In this document: positions 43,910 to 53,081 of the stretch, piece after piece
Layout: every line of letters starts with the position of its first letter
How positions within the stretch are numbered: the first letter of the stretch is position 1
NCBI GenBank assembly: GCA_004555655.1
Contig: SFHJ01000005.1
Location: 1 to 64,000 of the forward strand
DNA from: Clostridiales bacterium
Lineage (GTDB): Bacteria > Bacillota > Clostridia > Oscillospirales > Oscillospiraceae
Reading direction: 5' to 3'
Length of the DNA: 64,000 nt
The notes under the pieces: generated by a model
The model's database searches: none
Told to the model about the DNA's origin: nothing
Seen by the model: the letters and a program-made list of their open reading frames with translations, nothing else
Made by a program: the position numbers and the translations under genes

Positions 43910-44694
43910 TGCGCTGCCGGAAAACCAGGCCGGAGGATCTCCCGCAGCTAAAAGCCCTCTGGAAAGCCGGCTTTGGCGACACGGACGAGGACATTGACCG
44001 GTTTTTTACCGTCGCCTACCCGCACTGTCTGGGCTACTGCGCAGAAGAAGGCAGCCTTCTGGCCGCGCTCTACGCCCTGCCGCAGACGCTTGTGTTGGGC
44101 GAGCGGCAGGAAAAGGCCGCGTATCTCTACGCCGTGACCACCGCGCCGGAGGCGCGCGGGCAGGGTGTCTGCCGCGCGCTCATGGCCTATGCGGAAAAAG
44201 AGCTGCGGAAAAAGTGGTTCACCTGCACGCTGCTGGTGCCGGGCGAGCCGTCTTTGTTCGGCTTTTATGAAAAACTGGGCTACCGCGCGCAGCGCACACA
44301 CGAGATACGGGCGCTGCAGCAGCTGCCCGAACCGTGCGGCGCGGCGGAGCCGCTGACACTTGCCGCCTATGCCGGCCTGCGTGAGACGCTTCTTTACGCA
44401 AGCGCGCACGTGCGCTATGACGCGCACTGGCTTTGCTACGCCGGCACAGAGTTTTATGCGCTGCGGCTGGGCGGGCGCACCGGCTGCGCGGCCGTGCGCG
44501 CGGGTAATGACGGCGCGTGCGTGTGCGAGCTGCTGCCGGACGGAAACATGCTGCCTGCGCTGTCCAATGTGCTGGGCCAGCAGCCTGCGCGCATACGCGC
44601 GCCCGGCGGCACACAGGCGTTTGCCATGCTCAAATGGCTGGACGCCGCGAAACCCGTGCCGGAGCCTGTCTATCTGGCGTTCGCATTTGAATAA
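43909..44694 (+). CDS. GNAT-family N-acetyltransferase
   Basis: A 261-residue protein with an N-terminal GNAT domain (residues ~1-130) whose acetyl-CoA loop APEARGQGVCRALMAYAEKE is intact, and a C-terminal region of about 100 residues resembling a second degenerate GNAT/sterol-carrier-like half (the general plan of Eis-like enzymes). Substrate unknown. Its start codon overlaps the stop of the DUF2156 gene, so the two are translationally coupled and probably act in one pathway. Confidence 0.82.
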   Translation: MRCRKTRPEDLPQLKALWKAGFGDTDEDIDRFFTVAYPHCLGYCAEEGSLLAALYALPQTLVLGERQEKAAYLYAVTTAPEARGQGVCRALMAYAEKELRKKWFTCTLLVPGEPSLFGFYEKLGYRAQRTHEIRALQQLPEPCGAAEPLTLAAYAGLRETLLYASAHVRYDAHWLCYAGTEFYALRLGGRTGCAAVRAGNDGACVCELLPDGNMLPALSNVLGQQPARIRAPGGTQAFAMLKWLDAAKPVPEPVYLAFAFE

Positions 44695-44743
44695 AAAACA
44701 GGGCCGCTGCAGAATGACGTTTTCTGCAGCGGCCCTGTTTTTT
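44694..44743. terminator. strong bidirectional terminator
   Basis: AAAAAACAGGGCCGCTGCAG / CTGCAGCGGCCCTG stem, A tract on the left and T tract on the right, between the convergent GNAT and dnaC-like genes. It reaches the dnaC-like stop codon. Confidence 0.9.
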
Positions 44744-45719
44744 ATTTCATCAGCATCCGGATGTCTTTTCCGCAGAACCTGTACACCTCATACGTGCCGA
44801 GCAGCCGCGAGGCAATCTGCGGCGAATACCGCCGGGCCAGCTCATCCTCAGGCAGGTTTGTCGAGACAATGCAGGGCTTTGCCTCCATGAGCCGGGTATT
44901 CACAACCTGATACAGCGCCGACACCACGAACTGCGTCGTCATCTCGGTGCCAAGATCGTCGATGATGAGAAGGTCGCACCCAAAATAGCGCCGCGTGGGT
45001 TCTTCGCCGGGCTGCGGGTGGAACTTCTCCTGCTCAAAATCGGAAAAGAACGTGTTCGCCGACACATACGAAACCGAGTAGCCCCGGTCGGTCACGGCGC
45101 GCGCGATGCACGCCGAGAGAAACGTCTTTCCAAGCCCCGTCGCGCCCAGCATCAAAATGGAGCCGGAGGACGCGGAAAACGTGCGCGCGTAGTACTGCGC
45201 GCTGCGCAGCACCTGCTGCATGACCGCGCGCGGACTGGCGCCCAGCTTGGGGTCATACTCAGCCGGGTAATAGTCCAGCCTGAACCGGTCGAAGCTCTCC
45301 TTGCCCGCGCCCAGCAGCGTGGAAAGCTCCTTCTTCTGCTCCTGCCGGCAGAGCTCTTTCAGGCAGTCGCACATCGCCGCGCCGCGCCAGCCCGTGCCGC
45401 CGCAGCTTTTGCAGATGGGCGTGAGCTCCAGATCGTCGGGGTCGATGTCGTTGGACTCGAGAATCCACTCGCGCTCGCGCTGCAGGGAAAGGTTTTCTTC
45501 TTTCAGCTGCTGCATCGCCTGCTGCGGGTCCTCGCCCTTCCGGAACGCCACGGCCATAATATGCGCCGCCGTCTGCCGAAGCTGGCGGTCAATTTCGCGC
45601 AGACGCGGATACTGGGCGTAGATGCCGTCGATGCGCGCGCGCGCGTCAAGCTCGTTCTGCTCGCGCGAGAGCGTAAGCCGCTGCTGCGCGCGCTGCAGAA
45701 CCGCCGGTGAATACGCCAT
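44742..45719 (-). CDS. DnaC/DnaI-like helicase-loader ATPase
   Basis: A 325-residue AAA+ protein. It has an N-terminal coiled-coil region, a Cys cluster CKSCGGTGWRGAAMCDC resembling the zinc-binding domain of DnaI, the Walker A GATGLGKTFLSACIA, Walker B DLLIIDDLGTE, the sensor STNLPEDEL and arginine finger region RYSPQIASRLLGTYEVYRF. This is the helicase-loader branch, acting with DnaD at replication initiation or restart. ATG 45719 is preferred to ATG 45725 because AGGAGG lies 7 nt from the former. It overlaps the dnaD-like stop region. Confidence 0.9.
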   Translation of the reverse strand: MAYSPAVLQRAQQRLTLSREQNELDARARIDGIYAQYPRLREIDRQLRQTAAHIMAVAFRKGEDPQQAMQQLKEENLSLQREREWILESNDIDPDDLELTPICKSCGGTGWRGAAMCDCLKELCRQEQKKELSTLLGAGKESFDRFRLDYYPAEYDPKLGASPRAVMQQVLRSAQYYARTFSASSGSILMLGATGLGKTFLSACIARAVTDRGYSVSYVSANTFFSDFEQEKFHPQPGEEPTRRYFGCDLLIIDDLGTEMTTQFVVSALYQVVNTRLMEAKPCIVSTNLPEDELARRYSPQIASRLLGTYEVYRFCGKDIRMLMK

Positions 45720-45721
45720 GC

Positions 45722-46642
45722 TCATTCCTCCTGGTCAAATGTCTTTTCCATCATGCGCCGGATCGCGTCGCGCTCAAACGCCGTGGGCGCATCGTCGTGG
45801 CCGACGGCCTGCCGCGGCCGTCCGGACTGCGCGCGCTCGGGCTGGCGGTCGCCGGCCTCTATCTGGCGGACAGTCGTAAGGCCCTGCTCATGCCAGCTTT
45901 TCAGAATTGAATTGATGTACGGCCAGCGAAGCCCGCCCGTATTCATACATGTCTTTTCATAGGCCAGCCGGATCTCGCTCTCGCCAAAGCCCCAGTCGAG
46001 CCATGTGCGCACCAGTTTTTCCTCGCCCGGCGTGAATTTCCGCTCGCCGAGCTGCAAAATTTCGCGCACGCGGCCGAGTCTTGTCTGCAGCTGCAGCTGC
46101 CGCTGGACGTACACCGCGGCCTCTTCCATGGTGTCGATACCGTTGTCGGCCCAGCGGTATGCCTCTTTTTCGATCGTGCGGATCGACGGCATGCGGGCGT
46201 TTCCGCGCGCGCGGGCGCGCTGGATGCAGTAGTTCACCAGGATTGAGATGACCTCGGGCGCAAGGCCGAGATAGCGGTAGACAGAGAGCAGAATTTTCAG
46301 CTCCTCGGTGCTCAGAATGCGGCCGAGCCTGCGCTGCGTTTCGCCCACCATGCTGGAAAATTCCTCACCGGAGGCGTATTCGCGCTGCAGATCGGCCTCG
46401 GTGTATACCGGCGCCGCGTCCGGCAGCAGGTGCTTTTTCTCCTCCTCGGGCCACAGCCCCAGCTGGCGCAGCGTGGCTGCGGCAAATTCAAACCGGCGCT
46501 CGTCAAGGTGCAGCTGCTGCATGGCCGTCTCCTGCGCGCCGCCGGCGGCAAGGTAGAGATAGACCAGCGCCGCGTCACCGTTTCCCGCAGCGAGCAGCCT
46601 GCGCGCCGCCTGCTCGGTGATCGTGATCTGCCGCTCCGCCAT
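45722..46642 (-). CDS. DnaD-domain primosome protein
   Basis: A 306-residue protein with an N-terminal winged-helix region (ITITEQAARRLLAAGNGDAA) and two DnaD C-terminal domains (about residues 100-170 and 190-260), the second ending in the family signature GLRWPYINSILKSWHEQGL (the YxxxIxxxW motif). It is the upstream partner of the DnaC/DnaI-like loader, to which it is joined within a few nt. Together they would load the replicative helicase. ATG 46642 is set by AAGGAGGCGG. Confidence 0.88.
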   Translation of the reverse strand: MAERQITITEQAARRLLAAGNGDAALVYLYLAAGGAQETAMQQLHLDERRFEFAAATLRQLGLWPEEEKKHLLPDAAPVYTEADLQREYASGEEFSSMVGETQRRLGRILSTEELKILLSVYRYLGLAPEVISILVNYCIQRARARGNARMPSIRTIEKEAYRWADNGIDTMEEAAVYVQRQLQLQTRLGRVREILQLGERKFTPGEEKLVRTWLDWGFGESEIRLAYEKTCMNTGGLRWPYINSILKSWHEQGLTTVRQIEAGDRQPERAQSGRPRQAVGHDDAPTAFERDAIRRMMEKTFDQEE

Positions 46643-46859
46643 ATTGCCGCCTCCTTTTCCAAAATGTCCGTGGATAACAGTATAGCACACATTTTTCGCC
46701 GCGGCAAGAACAAAGCCGCCCAATGCCCGCCGGCGCAAATAACGAAAAGTTTACAAAATACCGTCAAAAAAATTGCAGCTCCCACTTTTCTGACGCGCCT
46801 CGTTGTGATACAATGTACGAGAATATGCTATGCGACTTTATCAAAGGAACGATCTGACT

Positions 46860-48947
46860 ATGTTGGAATTACTGTCCCCCGCCGGGTCCATGGAGGCGCT
46901 GCGCGCCGCCGTGCAGAACGGCGCCGACGCCGTATATCTTGGATATGACAGCTTCAATGCGCGCATGAACGCGCACAACTTTTCCGCCGACGAGCTGCAG
47001 GAGGCCATTGTCTACTGCCATGTGCGCGGCGTGCAGGTCCATCTGACGCTCAACACCCTGGTCTGCGACCGCGAGATGCCGCGCGCTGCCGAGGTCATCC
47101 GCACCGCCGCCGCGTTCGGCGTGGACGCGTTCATCGTGCAGGATCTGGGCATGGTGCAGCTCTGCAAGGAGATCGCGCCCGAAACGCCCATCCACGCCTC
47201 GACGCAGATGAGCATCCACTCGCTCGAGGGCGTGCAGGCCGCTGCGGCGCTGGGCTGTTCGCGCGTGGTGCTCGCGCGGGAGCTGCCGCGCGGGGAGATC
47301 GCGCACATCTGCCGCATGAGCCCCATTGAAATCGAAGTTTTCGTGCACGGCGCGCTGTGCATGTGCTACTCGGGTCAGTGCTATCTCTCGTCCGTCATCG
47401 GCCGCCGCTCGGGCAACCGCGGCCAGTGCGCGCAGCCGTGCAGGCTCCCCTACGGCTATGGCCGGTTTGAACCGGCCAGATATCCGCTCAGCCTCAAGGA
47501 CAACTGCCTTGTGGGCTATCTCGACGATCTGCACCGCATGGGCGTATCTTCGATCAAAATCGAAGGCCGCATGAAGCGGCCTGAGTACGTCGCCATTGTG
47601 ACCAAGGCCTACCGCACCGTTCTGAACGGCCAGAAACTCTCGGATGACGATCTGCGCCAGCTCGAGGCCGCGTTCTCTCGCGAGGGCTTCACGCAGGGCT
47701 ATTACGAGGGCCATACGGGGCCCGACATGTTCGGCATCCGCCAGCCCGGCGGGCCCGACAAGGAGCTGCTCGCCGCAGCGCGGGCCAGCTTTGAAAATAC
47801 CGAAGCGCCGCGCGTGCCCATCCGCTTCTACGCGATGCTGCGCGCGAACGAGCCGGCGCAGCTGGCCGTAGAGGACGATCAGGGCCACGTCTGCCGTACG
47901 CTGGGCCCTGTACCGCAGCAGGCGCAGGTCCGTTCGCTCACGCCGGAGGAGCTGGAGGAGCGCCTGAGAAAGACGGGCGGCACGCCGTACTACGCCGTGA
48001 GCGTCAAAAGTGTGATTGACCCCGGGCTGATGCTCCCGGCCGCCAGCATCAACGCCATGCGCCGTGACGTCATCGCCGAGCTGACCGCCCGGCGCGGCCG
48101 TCCGAAACTTGCAAAGCTGAACGCCTACAACGCGCCCGCGCTGTACGACGGCATGACGGGCGAGCCGATGCTGAGCGTCTACGTCCGGCAGTTTCCGCAG
48201 ATCACGCCCAAGATGCTCTCGATGGTGCCGACGGTTCTTTACGTCCCGCTCAGCGAGATCATCCAGCACCCGGAGCTGCCGCAGATGGTGGGCGTGGAGA
48301 CGCAGCTGGCGGCTGTTCTGCCGCGCGTGAGCTGGAGCGGCGAGAACGCACAGCTGGCCGCGCAGCTGAAATCGGCCTATCTCATGGGTGTGCGGCAGCT
48401 GCTGGTGGGCAACATCGGCCAGATCCGCATAGCCAAGGCCGCGGGCTTCGCCGTACGCGGCGATTTTGGCCTGAACATCTACAACTCCCGCGCGATGCAC
48501 CTGCTGCGCGCGCAGGGGCTTGATTCGCAGCTTTTGTCCTTTGAGATGACGCTGCCGCAGATTCGCGATATCTCCAAGGCCGTGCCGTGTGAGCTGATGA
48601 TCTACGGGCGGCTGCCCTTGATGCTGACGGAAAACTGCATCATCAAAAACCGCACCGGCACCTGCAGCTGTGACACGGCCACGACGCGGCTCATCGACCG
48701 CATGGGCGAGGAATTCCCCGTCGTGAAAGACCCCGGCACCTGCCGCAACGTGATTCTGAACGGCAAGAAGATGTATCTGCTGGACAAAAAGGACGTGTTC
48801 CGCGGGATGGGCCTGTGGGCGCTGCGGCTGCAGTTCACCACGGAGAACCCCGGCGAGATCGACGCCATCTTGTCCCAGTACCAAAACGGCGGCAGCTTTG
48901 ACGCCGGCAGCTACACCCGCGGGCTCTACACCCGGGGCGTGGAATAA
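46860..48947 (+). CDS. U32-family peptidase / RlhA-YrrO-like protein
   Basis: A 695-residue protein whose N-terminal ~330 residues form the U32 TIM-barrel (LLSPAGSMEALRAAVQNGAD, VYLGYDSFNARMNAHNF, QMSIHSLEGVQAAAALGCSR, FVHGALCMCYSGQCYLSSVI, NRGQCAQPCR with the Fe-S-type cysteines, and SLKDNCLVGYL). A C-terminal DUF3656-like extension follows. Some U32 proteins assist RNA hydroxylation or act as collagenase-like proteases; the activity of this one cannot be told. ATG 46860 gives a start at the barrel; an ATG at 46830 is an alternative. It heads the unit with maf and the mre genes. Confidence 0.9.
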   Translation: MLELLSPAGSMEALRAAVQNGADAVYLGYDSFNARMNAHNFSADELQEAIVYCHVRGVQVHLTLNTLVCDREMPRAAEVIRTAAAFGVDAFIVQDLGMVQLCKEIAPETPIHASTQMSIHSLEGVQAAAALGCSRVVLARELPRGEIAHICRMSPIEIEVFVHGALCMCYSGQCYLSSVIGRRSGNRGQCAQPCRLPYGYGRFEPARYPLSLKDNCLVGYLDDLHRMGVSSIKIEGRMKRPEYVAIVTKAYRTVLNGQKLSDDDLRQLEAAFSREGFTQGYYEGHTGPDMFGIRQPGGPDKELLAAARASFENTEAPRVPIRFYAMLRANEPAQLAVEDDQGHVCRTLGPVPQQAQVRSLTPEELEERLRKTGGTPYYAVSVKSVIDPGLMLPAASINAMRRDVIAELTARRGRPKLAKLNAYNAPALYDGMTGEPMLSVYVRQFPQITPKMLSMVPTVLYVPLSEIIQHPELPQMVGVETQLAAVLPRVSWSGENAQLAAQLKSAYLMGVRQLLVGNIGQIRIAKAAGFAVRGDFGLNIYNSRAMHLLRAQGLDSQLLSFEMTLPQIRDISKAVPCELMIYGRLPLMLTENCIIKNRTGTCSCDTATTRLIDRMGEEFPVVKDPGTCRNVILNGKKMYLLDKKDVFRGMGLWALRLQFTTENPGEIDAILSQYQNGGSFDAGSYTRGLYTRGVE

Positions 48948-48968
48948 CGAAAAGAAGAAGAGAACGAC

Positions 48969-49532
48969 ATGGCAATCATTTTAGCGTCCGGATCCCCCCG
49001 CCGGCAGCAGCTTCTGCGCCAGCTGGGCGTGGAATTTTCCATACAGACCGCCGACATCGACGAAACGATGTTCCCCGGAAGACCACCGGAAGACGAGGTC
49101 GCGCGCGTGAGCGCGGCAAAGGCCCGCGCCGTTGCCTGCGCGCCGGACGATATCGTCATCTCCGCCGATACCATCGTGGTGGCGGACGATACGATTCTCG
49201 GAAAGCCGGCAGATGCAGCAGACGCAGCCAGGATGCTGCGGCTGCTCTCGGGACGCGCGCATACGGTCATGACGGGGCTGAGCGTGCGGCGCGGCGAGGA
49301 TGTTTCCACCACCGTTGTCAAAACGTCCGTCTGGTTCCGTCAACTTACCGACGGCGAGATCGCACGCTACATCGCGACCGGCGAGCCGATGGACAAAGCC
49401 GGGGCCTATGGCATTCAGGGGCTGGCCGGCTTGTTTGTCGAGCGGCTTGACGGCGACTATTTCAGCGTCATGGGCCTTCCCGTGTGCACGCTGGGGGAAA
49501 TGCTGCAAGGCTGTGGCGTTACGCTCGTATGA
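48969..49532 (+). CDS. maf: Maf-family nucleoside triphosphate pyrophosphatase
   Basis: A 187-residue house-cleaning pyrophosphatase acting on dTTP/UTP or modified nucleotides. It starts IILASGSPRRQQLLRQLG, the invariant SxSPRR motif, and has DADTIVV-type SADTIVVADD, GKPADAADAARMLRLLSGRAH, and GAYGIQGLAGLFVERLDGDY. All catalytic residues are present. Its place immediately before mreC is conserved across Firmicutes. Confidence 0.96.
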   Translation: MAIILASGSPRRQQLLRQLGVEFSIQTADIDETMFPGRPPEDEVARVSAAKARAVACAPDDIVISADTIVVADDTILGKPADAADAARMLRLLSGRAHTVMTGLSVRRGEDVSTTVVKTSVWFRQLTDGEIARYIATGEPMDKAGAYGIQGLAGLFVERLDGDYFSVMGLPVCTLGEMLQGCGVTLV

Positions 49533-49541
49533 GGTGATCGA

Positions 49542-50378
49542 ATGAAGAAAAAATTCTGGTCGGCCCGGCTCAAGACCATTCTGATCGTGGCGCTCGTCGT
49601 GGCGATCCTGCTGGGCGTGACGGTGGCCATTGCCTCCGGAACGACCTTCGGCGAGAATCTGGCCGGAACCATCCTCTCGCCCTTCCGCGCGGGCGTTGCC
49701 GCCATCGACCGGCAGGCCGAGCGGTACTATAATTACCTGTTCAGCTATGAATCGCTGCAGGCTGAAAACGCCGAGCTGCAGAAGCAGATTCTCGACATGC
49801 AGGAGGACGTGCGCACGGCCGAGGAGTACCAGCGCGAAAATGAGCGGCTTCGCACGCTCCTTGGCCTTGCCGAGGAACACGAGGACTATAAATTTGTCTC
49901 GGCGTACATCATCTCCTGGGAATCGTCCAACTACACCAGCGCCTTTACCATCGGCAAGGGCACAAACTCCGGCCTCACCGAGGGCATGTGCGCCGTCACC
50001 GAGAATGGGCAGGTCGTGGGCCTGATTACCGACGTGGGTCTCAACTGGGCCACGGTCACAACGCTTATGGATTCGTCTTTGGAGATCAGCGTTTCGATTG
50101 CTTCGTCGGGCTACACCGGCGTGGTGCAGGGCACGTACCTCCCCGACAACACGAGCGTGCTTCGTATGAACTACCTGCCTACGAGCGCCGTGGTCAAAAA
50201 CAACGACCAGGTCGTCACCACCGGCTCGACGCTCTATCCGCGCGGGCTTCTGCTGGGCTACATCACAAACGTCAGTCTTGACGAGACGGGCGTTGCCAAG
50301 TACGCCACGCTTACGCCCTCGTGTGACCTTGACGCACTCGAGCAGATCTTCATCATCACCGAATACGCCAACAAGTAA
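49542..50378 (+). CDS. mreC: rod shape-determining protein MreC
   Basis: A 278-residue elongation-machinery scaffold. It has one N-terminal transmembrane helix (about residues 12-32), a coiled coil (ESLQAENAELQKQILDMQED), and the MreC beta-barrel domain (VSAYIISWESSNYTSAFTIG, GLTEGMCAVTENGQVVGLI, TTGSTLYPRGLLLGYI). It follows maf by ten nt and is followed by mreD and a class B PBP. No mreB lies in this unit. Confidence 0.95.
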   Translation: MKKKFWSARLKTILIVALVVAILLGVTVAIASGTTFGENLAGTILSPFRAGVAAIDRQAERYYNYLFSYESLQAENAELQKQILDMQEDVRTAEEYQRENERLRTLLGLAEEHEDYKFVSAYIISWESSNYTSAFTIGKGTNSGLTEGMCAVTENGQVVGLITDVGLNWATVTTLMDSSLEISVSIASSGYTGVVQGTYLPDNTSVLRMNYLPTSAVVKNNDQVVTTGSTLYPRGLLLGYITNVSLDETGVAKYATLTPSCDLDALEQIFIITEYANK

Positions 50379-50438
50379 CCATCCGCGCCCTGCAGCGTTT
50401 TGCGCAGCAGGCGCAAAAAACCGGAAAGGAGCGTCCGC

Positions 50439-50936
50439 ATGCGGCAAACCTATAAAAATATCCTGATGTGGGCGCTGTACGCCGCACTGTTTCTGCTCGT
50501 GATCGTGCTGCAGACGGTCGTCTTCGGTCACGCGCGCTTTTTCGGCGTCAAGCTGAGCCTTGTCCCGGTCTGCATTGCCTGCATCGCCATGCACACCGGC
50601 AGTGAAAACGGCGCGCTGTTCGGGCTCATTGCGGGCGCGTTCTGGATGCTCGCCGGCGCCGACGGCGGCGTTTTATACATTCTTCTGCTTCCCGTCTGCG
50701 GTGCGGTCGTGGGCTACCTGTGCGACCGCTATCTCAACCGGACGCTGCTGTCCGCGTTCTTGATGTGCCTAATGACGCTGTGCGTCATGCAGCTGGCGCT
50801 GTTCGCCTTCCGCGTCTTTCTTGGCACCACGTCGTTCGCGGGTATTTTGTCGGTGCCGGTGCAGATCGGGCTGTCCATGATCGCGTGGCCATTTCTCTAT
50901 CTGGCGGCGCGGATTGTAAGAAAGGCAGGTGCTTGA
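50439..50936 (+). CDS. mreD: rod shape-determining protein MreD
   Basis: A 165-residue membrane protein with five predicted helices, starting LMWALYAALFLLVIVLQTVV and containing GLIAGAFWMLAGADG, the family's GxxxG-L-D-like block. The ATG at 50439 is set by GAAAGGAGCG. It lies between mreC and the PBP gene, whose TTG start is only three nt after its stop. Confidence 0.88.
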   Translation: MRQTYKNILMWALYAALFLLVIVLQTVVFGHARFFGVKLSLVPVCIACIAMHTGSENGALFGLIAGAFWMLAGADGGVLYILLLPVCGAVVGYLCDRYLNRTLLSAFLMCLMTLCVMQLALFAFRVFLGTTSFAGILSVPVQIGLSMIAWPFLYLAARIVRKAGA

Positions 50937-50939
50937 CGC

Positions 50940-53054
50940 TTGGAACGGCTTTCGCGTTTTCGTCTTACATTGTTCATTGTGCTGATTCTTGTGCTGTTCA
51001 GCGTGTTTTTCCTGCGGCTGTATAAGCTGCAGCTTGCGCCCGGCGACAGCTATATCGCCGAAAAATCCGACTCGATCACCTATCAGACCACCGTGGAAGC
51101 AGCGCGCGGCAACCTTCTCGACCGCAACGGCAACGTGCTGGTCGGCAACCGCGCCAGCTACAACCTTATCATCATTAATTTCGTGCTCTTCAGCAGTGAC
51201 GAGCCGAATGAGAACCTCTTAAAGCTGCTCGAGCTGTGCGACGAGCTGGGCATCGAGTACCAGACGCACTTCCCCGTCACGCCCGAGCGGCCCTACAGCT
51301 ACGATATGGATTCGCTTTCGCAGACGTGGCAGAACTATTTCCGCACGTTTTTGCGCTACCGCGACTATGACCTTGATATCTCCGCGTCCACGCTCATCAA
51401 AAACCTGCGCGAGGCGTACAAGCTGCCCGACGAATGGACGCCGGAGCAGGTCTATAAATTTATCTCCGTGCGCTATGAGCTGGAGCTCAGAAGCGTCGAC
51501 GGCGTGGGCCTGGAAAACTACACGCTCGCCAGCGACGTCTCGGCCGAGGCACTGGCCGCAGTGATGGAGCTGGGCGTGCCGGGCGTGGTCGTCGAATCGA
51601 CCACGGTGCGCGAGTATTACACACCCTATGCCGCACATCTGCTGGGCTCCATCGGCCAGATGGACGCGCAGGAATGGGAAACATATAGGGAAAAGGGCTA
51701 CGCCATGAACTCGCTCATCGGCAAGGACGGCATCGAGAAGGCGTTCGAGGACTATCTGCACGGGCAGAGCGGTCTGAAATTCACCACCGTGTCCTCGTCG
51801 GGCGAGGTGCTGGAGGAATACTTCAAGTCCGTGCCGGAGCCCGGCAACAATGTAGAGCTCACCATCGACATCGGCCTGCAGGGCACGGCCGAGAAGGCGC
51901 TGGAGAGCCTCATTCTGAACCTGCGCGAAAACGGCGTGGGCCGCAAGCAGGAAGGTAAGGACGCCGAAGGCGGCGCGGTCGTTGTGCAGCAGTGCAAAAC
52001 GGGCGATATCCTCGCCTGCGCCAGCTACCCAACCTACAACCTCGCCACGTTCTCTGAAGATTTCAAGGCGCTTGCCGAAGACGAGTATAAGCCGCTGTAC
52101 AACCGCGCGCTGCTGGCCCCGTATCCGCCCGGCTCCATCTACAAGATGGTCACGGCCATCGCCTCCATCGACTTCGGCGGCATCGGCGAATACTACCCCA
52201 TCACTGACAAGGGCGTGTACTCGTACTACGCGGACAGCGGCTTTGAGCCGGTGTGCTACGTCTGGACGAGCACAGGCACCACCCACGGCACGATCGACAT
52301 GCAGCAGGCACTGCAGGAATCGTGCAACTACTACTTCTATGAGTGCGGCCGTCTGACCTACAACACCTACTACGCCGAGACGGGCGAGAACCCGTTCGAC
52401 ATCGTGGCCAAGGCCCTGGGTCTGGGCGAGCCGACGGGCATCGAGCTCTATGAGGAGACCGGCACGCGCGCCAACGCCGAGACCAAGGCCGAACTGTATG
52501 AGGGCGACGAGGCCGAATGGTACGGCGCAGACGTGCTGCAGGCCGTCATCGGCCAGAGCCTCAACCGCTTCACGCCGATGCAGATGGTCTGCTATGCGTC
52601 CACGCTCGCCAACAAGGGCACGCGCTATGCGGCCACGTTCCTCTCGCGCGTCGTCTCCTGGGACTACCAGACGCTGATTGAGGAACACACGCCCACCGTC
52701 GCCAGCACATTTGAGATGTCCGACGAGGCCATCGACTGCTACACCACCGGCATGCAGCTGGTCGCCACCAAGGGTACCGCCGCGCAGTATCTGGCCGACT
52801 ACCCCATTCCTGTCGCGTGCAAAACGGGCACGGCCCAGTGGCAGGGCGTGACCATCGGCTCGAACACAGGCTCCGACCACGCGTCGTTCGTCCTCTACGC
52901 GCCGGCCGACGACCCCGAGATCGCCATCGCCGTGTACGTGGAAAAGGGCGCGCAGGGCGGCAATCTGGCCAACGTCTGCATTCCCATTCTCGACGCATAC
53001 TTCTCCACCTCCAGCAAGTATGAGACCGTCGCGGAAGAAAACATTGCTCATTAA
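50940..53054 (+). CDS. mrdA: class B penicillin-binding protein 2 (elongation transpeptidase)
   Basis: Septum-independent peptidoglycan transpeptidase partnering RodA. In 704 residues: a transmembrane anchor (about 8-25), a dimerisation domain with ARGNLLDRNGNVLVGN, and the transpeptidase domain with S399-IYK (PYPPGSIYKM), S461-C-N463 and KTG at 628-630 (ACKTGTAQ). The catalytic set is complete. The start is TTG at 50940, behind AGGTGC, with the protein beginning just before the anchor. Its context after mreC-mreD marks it as the elongation PBP2 rather than FtsI. Confidence 0.94.
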   Translation: MERLSRFRLTLFIVLILVLFSVFFLRLYKLQLAPGDSYIAEKSDSITYQTTVEAARGNLLDRNGNVLVGNRASYNLIIINFVLFSSDEPNENLLKLLELCDELGIEYQTHFPVTPERPYSYDMDSLSQTWQNYFRTFLRYRDYDLDISASTLIKNLREAYKLPDEWTPEQVYKFISVRYELELRSVDGVGLENYTLASDVSAEALAAVMELGVPGVVVESTTVREYYTPYAAHLLGSIGQMDAQEWETYREKGYAMNSLIGKDGIEKAFEDYLHGQSGLKFTTVSSSGEVLEEYFKSVPEPGNNVELTIDIGLQGTAEKALESLILNLRENGVGRKQEGKDAEGGAVVVQQCKTGDILACASYPTYNLATFSEDFKALAEDEYKPLYNRALLAPYPPGSIYKMVTAIASIDFGGIGEYYPITDKGVYSYYADSGFEPVCYVWTSTGTTHGTIDMQQALQESCNYYFYECGRLTYNTYYAETGENPFDIVAKALGLGEPTGIELYEETGTRANAETKAELYEGDEAEWYGADVLQAVIGQSLNRFTPMQMVCYASTLANKGTRYAATFLSRVVSWDYQTLIEEHTPTVASTFEMSDEAIDCYTTGMQLVATKGTAAQYLADYPIPVACKTGTAQWQGVTIGSNTGSDHASFVLYAPADDPEIAIAVYVEKGAQGGNLANVCIPILDAYFSTSSKYETVAEENIAH

Positions 53055-53081
53055 GACTTTTACAAAAAGAGGAGACTCTTT

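Noticed and set aside
46869..48884. Minus-strand frame of 671 codons opposite the U32 gene
   Set aside because: Antisense shadow rich in Arg/His/Gln with no motif, opposite a clear gene.
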